From: Comamonadaceae bacterium
Lineage (GTDB): Bacteria > Pseudomonadota > Gammaproteobacteria > Burkholderiales > Burkholderiaceae_C
NCBI GenBank assembly: GCA_027483665.1
Contig: JAIXUC010000003.1
Location: 1 to 64,000 of the forward strand
DNA: 64,000 bases
Direction of reading: 5' to 3'
Shown: piece by piece, positions 22,904 to 30,451 of the stretch
Layout: every line of letters begins with the position of its first letter
How positions within the stretch are numbered: the first letter of the stretch is position 1
Translations under genes and position numbers: made by a program
The notes under the pieces: model-generated
Seen by the model: the letters and a program-made list of their open reading frames with translations, nothing else
The model's database searches: none
What the model was told of the DNA's origin: nothing

Positions 22904-23371
22904 ATGGCGCAGTCCGGCGACGGTGCTGGCTATCGAGCAGCCTTTAGCGCCGAAAAGTCTTCCATTGCACCAGCATCTACCTGGCTGCAGGACTGCTGTC
23001 GTCAAGCCGAAGTGCCTCAGGATGCGCTCGACCGGTTAGACATTTGTCTCAACGAGGTCATGGCCAATATCGTCAGTCATGGCGGTCCGAAAGCGGTCGC
23101 GCACCCTGTTGAGATCACCTTGACCTTCAGCGATCAGCCGCCTTCACGCACCGCCAATCTTGTTATTGCGGACGCTGGCGTGGCATTTGACCCCACTTCG
23201 GCATCGCAACGCCCCCAAGCACAGTCACTGGCCGATGCAGAGCCAGGCGGTCTTGGTGTGATCATGTTGAATAGCAATGCCGACAAGTTGCTTTATTCCT
23301 ACATCAATGGGCTGAACACACTGGCCATCACAGTTTGCTGGCCGTTGGGTGTGGATAATGTCGATGAATGA
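22904..23371 (+). CDS. RsbW-like serine kinase / anti-sigma factor
   Basis: A 155-residue GHKL ATPase of the HATPase_c_2 type. The N-box is LDICLNEVMANIVSHGG, the G1 box VIADAGVAFDP, and the G2 region GGLGVIMLNSNADKL. It should phosphorylate the upstream STAS protein and sequester a target that is not encoded nearby; no sigma factor gene is visible in the window. Its stop overlaps the phosphatase start by 4 nt. Confidence 0.88.
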   Translation: MAQSGDGAGYRAAFSAEKSSIAPASTWLQDCCRQAEVPQDALDRLDICLNEVMANIVSHGGPKAVAHPVEITLTFSDQPPSRTANLVIADAGVAFDPTSASQRPQAQSLADAEPGGLGVIMLNSNADKLLYSYINGLNTLAITVCWPLGVDNVDE

Positions 23372-24657
23372 CATTTTCGTTACAAAAGTTCGGCAATCAC
23401 TATCTGGACAAAGACCGGCGGGCAACTGAAGGCACGGGCAAAACCCAGCGCAGCGACGTTGAACGCCGGAACCTGAGTCTTGCGTGGATCCCGCTGTTTC
23501 AGCAGGCCGACCAAGACGAGTTGGTCCTCGCTTTGCGGGACTGTGACGTGCTCGAACTACAACCTGGCGCGATCCTTCTGGAGCCGGGAGCCCTGAACAA
23601 ATATGTATTCATCCTTTTGTCGGGTGAGCTGGCCGCGCATTTTGATTACAACAAGTCTCCAGAATCATCCATTCCCATACCGCCTGGTGAATGCATCGGG
23701 GAACTTTCGGCCCTCGATGGAAAGCCCGTATCGATTCTGGTAACTGCCACTGTGCTGGCACGGCTGTTGAAGATACCGCAAGATGTCTTCTGGTCCAAGC
23801 TCATGACGGCCCCCGGTGTAGCGGCACGCATGCGGATCATGCTCGGCGACCGGATACGCCGCTCCAATGACATGATTCGCGAAGCTCAGCGGCGCCAGAG
23901 TGAGCTGCAGCATCTGAAGAAAGAACTGGGCGTTGCCCGGGAACTTCAACAAAGTATGTTGCCTTTGCAGCACCCTTTGTTTCCTCAATGTTTAGATCTC
24001 GAGATTTCAGGGTTTATGGAACCTGCGTCAAACGTCGGTGGCGACTTTTTCGACGCATTCTTTGTAGACAAGAACCAATTGTTTTTCTGCATCGGGGATG
24101 TGTCTGGGCATGGTATTGCCTCTGCCATGTTCATGGCACGGACAATTGGTCTCATTCGTGTTTTGGCCATGGTTTCTTCCGAGCCTCAGGCATTGATGAG
24201 TACCCTCAATGAGCGGCTCTGCTCGGGCAATAACACCAATATATTCGTCACCCTGTTCTGCGGGTTACTGGATGTCAGTACCGGGCAACTCCGTTATTGC
24301 AATGGAGGGCATTGCGAGCCCATCATCGTTCGCGGGGTCAGCGCCAACTTCCTCCCGGTACTGAAGGGGCCCTTGGTCGGAGCTTTTCCGGGCGTTGTTT
24401 ACCGGTCGTTGGAAACCACGCTTGCGTTCGGTGAAACTCTGTTTTGTTACACAGATGGCGTGACCGAAGCGCAAAAGACCGACGGTGAGGAATTCGGCGA
24501 GGCGAAGTGTCTGGAGCTGGTCCACACCGAGTCATCCAAACCAATAGAAGGGTTACTCGAAGCCGTGCGCAAGTCAGTCGCGCAATTCACCGGAACCGAT
24601 GTCCTTGAGGACGACTGCACGATGCTGGCGCTGCGTCGATTGCAGATAGCGCACTGA
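23368..24657 (+). CDS. RsbU-like PP2C phosphatase with cyclic-nucleotide-binding-like domain
   Basis: A 429-residue SpoIIE-family phosphatase. Residues about 45-145 form a cNMP-binding-like domain (GAILLEPGALNKYVFILLSG, then PPGECIGELSAL). A coiled coil follows (about 165-200, REAQRRQSELQHLKKELGVA). The PP2C domain (about 205-425) has the metal-binding segments VGGDFFDAF, GDVSGHGIASAM, CYTDGVTEA and EDDCTMLAL. It should reactivate the STAS protein by dephosphorylation, gated by the ligand domain. The protein is cytosolic. Confidence 0.9.
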   Translation: MTFSLQKFGNHYLDKDRRATEGTGKTQRSDVERRNLSLAWIPLFQQADQDELVLALRDCDVLELQPGAILLEPGALNKYVFILLSGELAAHFDYNKSPESSIPIPPGECIGELSALDGKPVSILVTATVLARLLKIPQDVFWSKLMTAPGVAARMRIMLGDRIRRSNDMIREAQRRQSELQHLKKELGVARELQQSMLPLQHPLFPQCLDLEISGFMEPASNVGGDFFDAFFVDKNQLFFCIGDVSGHGIASAMFMARTIGLIRVLAMVSSEPQALMSTLNERLCSGNNTNIFVTLFCGLLDVSTGQLRYCNGGHCEPIIVRGVSANFLPVLKGPLVGAFPGVVYRSLETTLAFGETLFCYTDGVTEAQKTDGEEFGEAKCLELVHTESSKPIEGLLEAVRKSVAQFTGTDVLEDDCTMLALRRLQIAH

Positions 24658-24775
24658 TGTCTTTTGCGCTGCAAGCCGTTTTTGCTTTGGTTGGCGCGCA
24701 GCTTCCCGGCAGTTCGCGCAGGGCCGCGGTGAAGCCTGAGCCGGCGATGCTGGGGCCATTGGGTAGCATCGTTTG

Positions 24776-25894
24776 ATGGCATCGCTTCCTTCCACTGCGT
24801 CTGGTCCGAGTTGGCTGAACACGCCGGGCCTTCCGCTTTGGAGTCTTGGCATTCCCGTGCTGGCGTTGGCCATGGTCGGCGCGGGCTGGGGACGCCCTCT
24901 TGGGCTGGTGCTGGGGCTGGTGTTGGTGCTCAGCCTGTTCGGCGCGGTGATGGCTGCGATCCACCATGCTGAGGTGGTGGCCCATCGTGTGGGCGAGCCC
25001 TTTGGCACGCTGGTGTTGGCTGTTGCGGTGACCGTGATCGAGGTGGCGCTGATCGTCGCCCTGATGCTGGCCGGTGGCGAAAGCGCCAAAGCGTTGGCTC
25101 GCGACACGGTGTTCTCTGCGGTGATGATCGTCTGCAACGGCGTGGTGGGCCTGTGCCTGTTGCTGGGTGGGCTGCGCCATCGGGTGCTGGCCTTTCGCGT
25201 CGAGGGCACGAGCCCAGCGCTGGCGGCGCTGGCGGCGCTGGCCGGTCTGTCCATGGTGCTGCCCAGCTTCACCACCACCACCGCCGGGCCGACCTACAGC
25301 GGCTCGCAGCTCGCTTTTGCAGGCCTCTCGTCTCTGGTGCTGTATGGCGTCTTTGTGTTTGTGCAGACCGTGCGCCACCGAGATTACTTTTTGCCGGTGG
25401 ACAACGACAACGAAGAGGTGCACGCTGCGCCGCCACCCGACTGGGTCGCCTGGACCAGCCTGGGGCTGCTCATGCTGGCGCTAATCGGCGTGGTGGGGCT
25501 GGCCAAGGCGCTGGCACCCGCGCTTGAATCTGGGGTGGCGGGCGCGGGTTTGCCGGCGGCGGTGTCAGGCGTGGTGATCGCGATGATCGTGCTGCTGCCT
25601 GAAACTGGTGCGGCGGTGCGCTCGGCGCGCGGCAACCGGATGCAGAGCAGCCTCAACCTGGCGTTGGGCTCAGGGCTAGCCAGCATCGGCCTGACGATTC
25701 CGGTGATCGCAGCCTTGTCACCGATCTTTCCGTTTTCACTCGCGCTGGGCCTGCCGCCTCTGCAGATCGTGCTGCTGACGCTGACGCTGCTGGTCTCGGC
25801 CATCACACTCGGCAGCGGCCGCGCCACGGTGATGCATGGCGCGATCCACTTGGTGCTGTTTGCGGCGTTTCTTTTCTTGACGGTGGTGCCTTAA
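24776..25894 (+). CDS. Ca2+/H+ antiporter (CaCA/ChaA family)
   Basis: A 372-residue membrane protein with about 11 spans. The two CaCA alpha repeats are visible: GEPFGTLVLAVAVTVIEVAL, with the membrane glutamate, near residue 80, and the second LPETGAAVRSARGNRMQSSL near 280. An acidic loop (DNDNEEVHAAPP) separates the halves. It resembles ChaA, which exports Ca2+ or Na+/K+ in exchange for protons. The ATG at 24776 was chosen over the preceding TTG. It stands alone and converges on the siaC-like gene. Confidence 0.86.
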   Translation: MASLPSTASGPSWLNTPGLPLWSLGIPVLALAMVGAGWGRPLGLVLGLVLVLSLFGAVMAAIHHAEVVAHRVGEPFGTLVLAVAVTVIEVALIVALMLAGGESAKALARDTVFSAVMIVCNGVVGLCLLLGGLRHRVLAFRVEGTSPALAALAALAGLSMVLPSFTTTTAGPTYSGSQLAFAGLSSLVLYGVFVFVQTVRHRDYFLPVDNDNEEVHAAPPPDWVAWTSLGLLMLALIGVVGLAKALAPALESGVAGAGLPAAVSGVVIAMIVLLPETGAAVRSARGNRMQSSLNLALGSGLASIGLTIPVIAALSPIFPFSLALGLPPLQIVLLTLTLLVSAITLGSGRATVMHGAIHLVLFAAFLFLTVVP

Positions 25895-25986
25895 GCCGTC
25901 GTGCGCCCACCTGTGCTGGGCCAACTGGCACCACGCCAACCACCCAGCGCCTTCTCAGGCTCTGGGCGCTTTGAATGCCAGCGCGA

Positions 25987-26373
25987 TCAGCCCCCCAGCG
26001 GGCGGTGCTCCATCTGGATGAAGGTGAAGTCTTCCACGAGGTCGGTGCCCAACTCTTCCAGTGCGTCGTCCTCTTCGTCGTGCGCCCACAGCACGCGAAT
26101 GCTGGTTCCGGCTTCTCCGGCTTCGTTGAGCACGGCCATGATGGTGCGCAGGCCCTTGGTCGAGGCACTGTTGACGTACTGCAAGCGCATGTTGGCCACG
26201 AAAGAGGCGGGTTTGCTTTCCTTCAAGTGGCGCTGCAAGGCGTCCACGATGGGGGTGAAGAAGGGCAGCGGGTTCTCCGGGTAGCACTCTCCTTCAATCA
26301 GCAGACTTTGCTCCGAAGGGTTCAGAACCACTTCGGGCGTCACGGTTGTCTTTTGGGCTTTGAGGGTTTGCAT
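25987..26373 (-). CDS. siaC: SiaC-like partner-switch phosphoprotein (DUF1987)
   Basis: A 128-residue protein of the SiaC/DUF1987 family. The hallmark GECYPENPLPFF is at residues 28-39. The region equivalent to the phosphorylated threonine of Pseudomonas SiaC is YVNSASTK (66-73), which keeps Ser/Thr residues. In Pseudomonas, unphosphorylated SiaC activates the diguanylate cyclase SiaD; here no siaD lies next to it. It is the last gene of a siaA-siaB-siaC order on the minus strand. Confidence 0.87.
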   Translation of the reverse strand: MQTLKAQKTTVTPEVVLNPSEQSLLIEGECYPENPLPFFTPIVDALQRHLKESKPASFVANMRLQYVNSASTKGLRTIMAVLNEAGEAGTSIRVLWAHDEEDDALEELGTDLVEDFTFIQMEHRPLGG

Positions 26374-26400
26374 GGCAATCTCATTTCAGGAGTGGAAGGT

Positions 26401-26991
26401 TCAGATCACGGCTTTGACATAGAAAAAAGCTGTCCTGCCGCCGTTCAGCGGGTCGGAGGAAAAGCTGTACTCGATGGGCTGGCGGCTGTCACGGGCGATG
26501 GTCAACCAGCCCAAGCCTGCGCCCTTGCTGACCGGGTCTGCCTCGCTGTGTTGATCGTTCTTCAGTTGCTCGCGGTAAGCCTGTTTGATTTCATCGAGAC
26601 TCATGGCGCGCACGGCCTCCAGCTTTTCGGTCAGGCGCGGCACATGCGAGGTTTCAATGCGGTTGACGCAGACGATCCAGTACGTGTTGGCGCTGGCTTC
26701 GTACCCAATGCCAATCGCGCCTTCTTTCACGGTCGGCGCCGCTGCCGCTGTAGTTGCTGCCGTCGGCTCTTCCCCCGTGGCTGCGTAGTGCACGATGTTC
26801 TGTGCCATCTCGACGAAGGTCGAGAAAAGCTTGCGTTTGACGGAACCTGCCGCGCCAGACTCATCGAGCCGATGTTTCAGGGAGTCTGCAGCCGCACTGA
26901 TGATCGACTGATTGAACTCACCGCTGTGATAGAACAAAACCCCGGCTGCAGCAGCCTGGTCCTGGAACTCTGCAAAGGCCAAGAGGTTCAT
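26401..26991 (-). CDS. siaB: SiaB-like serine/threonine kinase (DUF6272)
   Basis: A 196-residue protein of the SiaB family, which phosphorylates SiaC. A GHKL-like N-box reads KLFSTFVEMAQNIVHYA, and the G-box region has GAGLGWLTIARD. An Ala/Thr-rich insert (about residues 74-88) interrupts the first half. Its start overlaps the stop of the phosphatase gene by 4 nt (ATGA), and siaC follows 27 bases later. Confidence 0.85.
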   Translation of the reverse strand: MNLLAFAEFQDQAAAAGVLFYHSGEFNQSIISAAADSLKHRLDESGAAGSVKRKLFSTFVEMAQNIVHYAATGEEPTAATTAAAAPTVKEGAIGIGYEASANTYWIVCVNRIETSHVPRLTEKLEAVRAMSLDEIKQAYREQLKNDQHSEADPVSKGAGLGWLTIARDSRQPIEYSFSSDPLNGGRTAFFYVKAVI

Positions 26992-28277
26992 GAGCGGCCT
27001 GCCGTTCTGAATGCCATCAAGGTCACGTCGTCACGGCGCTTTTGCCCGCCTTGCCATTCGTTGAAGGATTGCAGGAAGTCGGTGCAGAACTGAGCGGCCG
27101 ACTGCTGGTTGCGCGCGGCCAAGTACTGCACCAGTCGGCGGCGGCCGTGGGAGATGGCCTTGGGCCCACCAATTTGGTCGATCACGCCATCGGTCGGAAT
27201 GACCAGCAGCGAGTTCGGGGTCAAGGGCACTTCATGCACAGCCCAGGAAGAATCGCTGGGCGTGTCGGAGTAACCGATGGGGGACTTTTCGGCCTCGATG
27301 ATCTTCACCTCTGAGGCCCCTGGTTCTGCGATGAGCAAGCTTAAGCGGGCCGAAGCAAACCGGATCCAGCTGTGGTCCTTGGGCAAGACGAAGATGGCCG
27401 CATCCAGCCCGTCGTTGGAGGCCTTCTCGCCGGGCTTGGACTCGGTCAGAGAACGGTCTTCTTGGCGCAGCACGCGCTTGATGTACAGGTTGAGCTTTTG
27501 CAGCACGGCGGCTGGGTCGGTGTGGGTGGACGAGGAGGGAATGGCTTGCTCAAGGAACGACATGACGATCAAGGTCATGAAGGCACCGGGTACGCCGTGC
27601 CCGGTGCAATCGAACACACAGCCAAAAATGCCCTCTGCGGTGCGCCGGAAAAAGTAAGCGTCACCTCCTACCACGTCACGGGGCTGCCAGATCAGCCCAT
27701 AGTCACGGATGTCCTCGCGCAGTACCTGGTCCGATTCCACCAAGTGGGACTGCTGAATCAGGCTGGCGTAGTTGATGCTGGACAGAAGCTGGCGGGTTTT
27801 TTCTGCTTCGATGTCGGACATGGCCTTGACCAATCCGAAGCCTGTGCCCACCCCTTGGTACTGACCATCCAAGGTGGTGATGAAGCCGTCGTTGAGCACC
27901 TTGCCACCAGACTCGACGGCCGCACTGACCAGCGTTTCAATGGGCGTGTCAGATGACACGATGAGGGGCGTCTTGTCCATGAACGCCACGCAAGTCTTGC
28001 GCCCATACAGATCGCGCGCGAAGGGGCGTGCGTACTGCTCCATGAAGATGTTTCTGTTGATCAACCCGATGGGCTGCCCATCTTCCACCACCGCGATGGT
28101 GGCCACCCCTTCAAGACGGGCGAAGATTTCTCTGACTTGTTCGTTGTTTGTTTCGGGGGTCACCGTCTCCATCGGCTTGGACAACTGTTCCGCGCGCGTG
28201 GCCAGCACAGCACCATACGGGTTGTCGTCTTGTGAAGAGGCGGCGAGCGAGTCGTATAACGAGTCGATGTTGTGCAT
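26988..28277 (-). CDS. SiaA-like PP2C phosphatase with N-terminal CBS-like region
   Basis: A 429-residue protein. The C-terminal SpoIIE/PP2C domain (about 200-425) contains DVVGGDAYFF, CTGHGVPGAFM, IPTDGVIDQIGG and RRDDVTLMAF. Residues about 25-150 look like a CBS pair or CBS-like sensor (VATIAVVEDGQPIGLINRN). Pseudomonas SiaA is instead a membrane protein with HAMP; no span is visible here. The ATG at 28277 has CGGAG seven bases upstream and was preferred to the longer frame from 28382. The phosphatase should activate the SiaC-like protein by dephosphorylation. Confidence 0.85.
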   Translation of the reverse strand: MHNIDSLYDSLAASSQDDNPYGAVLATRAEQLSKPMETVTPETNNEQVREIFARLEGVATIAVVEDGQPIGLINRNIFMEQYARPFARDLYGRKTCVAFMDKTPLIVSSDTPIETLVSAAVESGGKVLNDGFITTLDGQYQGVGTGFGLVKAMSDIEAEKTRQLLSSINYASLIQQSHLVESDQVLREDIRDYGLIWQPRDVVGGDAYFFRRTAEGIFGCVFDCTGHGVPGAFMTLIVMSFLEQAIPSSSTHTDPAAVLQKLNLYIKRVLRQEDRSLTESKPGEKASNDGLDAAIFVLPKDHSWIRFASARLSLLIAEPGASEVKIIEAEKSPIGYSDTPSDSSWAVHEVPLTPNSLLVIPTDGVIDQIGGPKAISHGRRRLVQYLAARNQQSAAQFCTDFLQSFNEWQGGQKRRDDVTLMAFRTAGRS

Positions 28278-28584
28278 GTCGGGCTCCGAAACAGTCGAGC
28301 CCGCCAGTGTTCGTTGCGTGTTTGAAGGCTTGCGGTCACTTTCGTGAAGGAGTGATGAAAACCGAAGGACGGCCACTACCACTGGAGGGCGCCGGTGGCT
28401 CGGTGCTTTCAGTCAGCTGGCTTCTTTCGACGGGCAGTCAGGGAGAACGAGGAAATGGCCCATTCCGTTGGGGAAATGCTTGGTTTCGGACTTGCTTTTG
28501 CTTCGGGCAAACCCTGCTGCCCTTTTGCCTGAAAGTTCAGCACCATACGAAGCTGTCATTTAACAACTCTAGGAGACGAGACAC

Positions 28585-29691
28585 ATGACCCAACCGACCC
28601 GCCGCCGTTCGCTGCTCAAGGGTGCTGCCATCGCCGCAGGTGCTGTGGCCGCGCCCATGGTGGCCGTGGCGCAGACCACCACATTCCGCTTCCAGAGCAC
28701 GTGGCCAGCCAAGGACATCTTTCACGAGTACGCCAACGACTTCGCCAAGAAAGTCAACGACATGGCCGGCAACCGGCTGAAGATCGAGGTGCTGCCTTCT
28801 GGCTCTGTGGTGCCGGCGTTTCAGTTGCTCGACGCGGTGAACAAGGGCACGCTCGACGGCGGCCACGGTGTGGTGGCTTACCACTACGGCAAGAACAACG
28901 CGCTCGCTTTGTGGGGCTCAGGCCCTGCGTTCGGCATGGACCCCAACATGGTGCTGGCTTGGCACTACTACGGTGGCGGCAAGGCGATGCTGGAAGAAAT
29001 CTACAAGTCGCTCAACATCGACGTGGTGTCCTTCCTCTACGGCCCCATGCCCACGCAGCCGCTCGGTTGGTTCAAGAAGCCGGTAGCTAGTGTGAACGAC
29101 CTCAAGGGCCTCAAGTTCCGCACGGTGGGCTTGGCGGTTGACGTGTTCAAGGAGTTGGGTGCCGCGGTGAACCCGCTGCCTGGTGGCGAAATCGTCCCGG
29201 CGCTGGACCGCGGCCTGATCGACGCAGCCGAGTTCAACAACGCCTCGTCCGACCGCCTCTTGGGCTTCCCAGACGTGGTGAAGAACTGCATGCTGCAAAG
29301 CTTCCACCAGAGCGGCGAGCAGTTCGAAATTCTCTTCAACAAGCCCAAGTACGACGCGTTGCCTGCGGAGCTCAAGGCCGTCATCGACTACTCGGTGCAG
29401 GCTGCCAGCGCTGACATGAGCTGGAAGGCCATTCAGCGCAACTCGCAGGACTACATCGAGCTGAAAGAAAAGGACAAGGTCAAGTTCTTCAAGACGCCCG
29501 ACGCCGTGTTGCGCGCACAACTGGCGGCTTGGGACAAGGTGACCACGGCCAAGTCTGCAGAGAACGCCCAGTTCAAGCGGATCATGGACAGCCAGCGCGC
29601 TTTTGCCCAGCGTGCCGGCCAGTGGCAAAACGACTACATGGTCGACTTCAAGATGGCCTGGAACCACTATTTCCGGGCCAAGAAGACCTGA
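28585..29691 (+). CDS. TRAP transporter solute-binding protein, DctP family
   Basis: A 368-residue periplasmic binding protein. A Tat-type signal, RRRSLLKGAAIAAGAVAAP, is followed by cleavage near VAVAQ. The mature protein has DctP family segments (GMDPNMVLAWHYYGGG, LKFRTVGLAVDVFKELGA, and the GGEIVPALDRGLIDAAE substrate-anchor region). It resembles the TakP/alpha-keto-acid group, although the substrate cannot be read from sequence. It is followed by a terminator and then the two membrane subunits. Confidence 0.9.
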   Translation: MTQPTRRRSLLKGAAIAAGAVAAPMVAVAQTTTFRFQSTWPAKDIFHEYANDFAKKVNDMAGNRLKIEVLPSGSVVPAFQLLDAVNKGTLDGGHGVVAYHYGKNNALALWGSGPAFGMDPNMVLAWHYYGGGKAMLEEIYKSLNIDVVSFLYGPMPTQPLGWFKKPVASVNDLKGLKFRTVGLAVDVFKELGAAVNPLPGGEIVPALDRGLIDAAEFNNASSDRLLGFPDVVKNCMLQSFHQSGEQFEILFNKPKYDALPAELKAVIDYSVQAASADMSWKAIQRNSQDYIELKEKDKVKFFKTPDAVLRAQLAAWDKVTTAKSAENAQFKRIMDSQRAFAQRAGQWQNDYMVDFKMAWNHYFRAKKT

Positions 29692-29716
29692 TCAGGCATC
29701 ATTTCGCCTCTTGGCG

Positions 29717-29750
29717 AGCCACCGGTTGACCGAGTCACCGGTGGCTTTTT
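29717..29750 (+). terminator. Intrinsic terminator between dctP and dctQ
   Basis: AGCCACCGGT (29717-29726) pairs perfectly with ACCGGTGGCT (29737-29746) around a 10-nt loop, then TTTTT. Placed between the binding protein and the permease genes, partial termination would yield the usual excess of binding protein. Confidence 0.88.
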
Positions 29751-29803
29751 CTTGGACTGGCCAGCAAGCCCCGCATTGCTGGTGACCAGACGAAAGCACG
29801 TGT

Positions 29804-30451
29804 ATGAAAGCTTTGCTGATGACGGTCGACCGGGTCTCCACTTGGTTGGGTCAGGCCTTTGCCTGGCTGATCGTCGGACTCACCCTGATGATTTCCTGGG
29901 AGGTTTTCTCCCGCTACATCTTCAACGCGCCGCACGATTGGGCCTTGGATGCCCAGATCATGATGTACGGCACCCTGTTCATGATGGCCGGGGCCTACAC
30001 GCTCAGCAAAAACGGGCATGTGCGCGGCGATGTGCTCTACAGCTTCTTTCGGCCGCGCACCCAGGCCGGGTGGGACTTGCTGCTCTACCTCGTGTTTTTC
30101 CTGCCCGGCATCGTGGCGCTGACCTGGGCCGGTTGGACTTTTGCCAACGAATCGCTGGCCATCCGCGAAAGCACGTTTTCTGCCACGCCGCTGCCGCTGT
30201 ACCCGTTCAAGTTCATCATCCCTTTCGCTGGCGGCATGTTGCTGCTGCAGGGCATTGTGGAAATCGTGCGTTGCATCCAGTGCCTGCGTGATGGCGAATG
30301 GCCCTCGCGCGTGGCCGATGTGGAAGAGGTAGATGTGGAAAAACTCAAGGCCATGGTGGGCCTGAATGACGAGGACCTGGGCGTTGCAGCGGGCCAGACC
30401 ACAGCCCATGCGCCGACTGCAGCAGCGAACTCTGCTGGAGGTCGCCCATGA
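29804..30451 (+). CDS. TRAP transporter small permease, DctQ family
   Basis: A 215-residue protein with four membrane spans (about 12-34, 46-66, 88-108 and 135-155) and the DctQ pattern ISWEVFSRYIFNAPHDWALD followed by GAYTLSKNGHVRGDV. The C-terminal 40 residues are hydrophilic. It forms the membrane complex with the large subunit. Its stop overlaps the dctM-type start by 4 nt. Confidence 0.92.
   Translation: MKALLMTVDRVSTWLGQAFAWLIVGLTLMISWEVFSRYIFNAPHDWALDAQIMMYGTLFMMAGAYTLSKNGHVRGDVLYSFFRPRTQAGWDLLLYLVFFLPGIVALTWAGWTFANESLAIRESTFSATPLPLYPFKFIIPFAGGMLLLQGIVEIVRCIQCLRDGEWPSRVADVEEVDVEKLKAMVGLNDEDLGVAAGQTTAHAPTAAANSAGGRP

Noticed and set aside
22904-28277. Anti-phage defence island around the phosphatase genes
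   Set aside because: The genes match Rsb and Sia partner-switch families with complete active sites, lie outside the attachment repeats, and no nuclease or known defence gene accompanies them.
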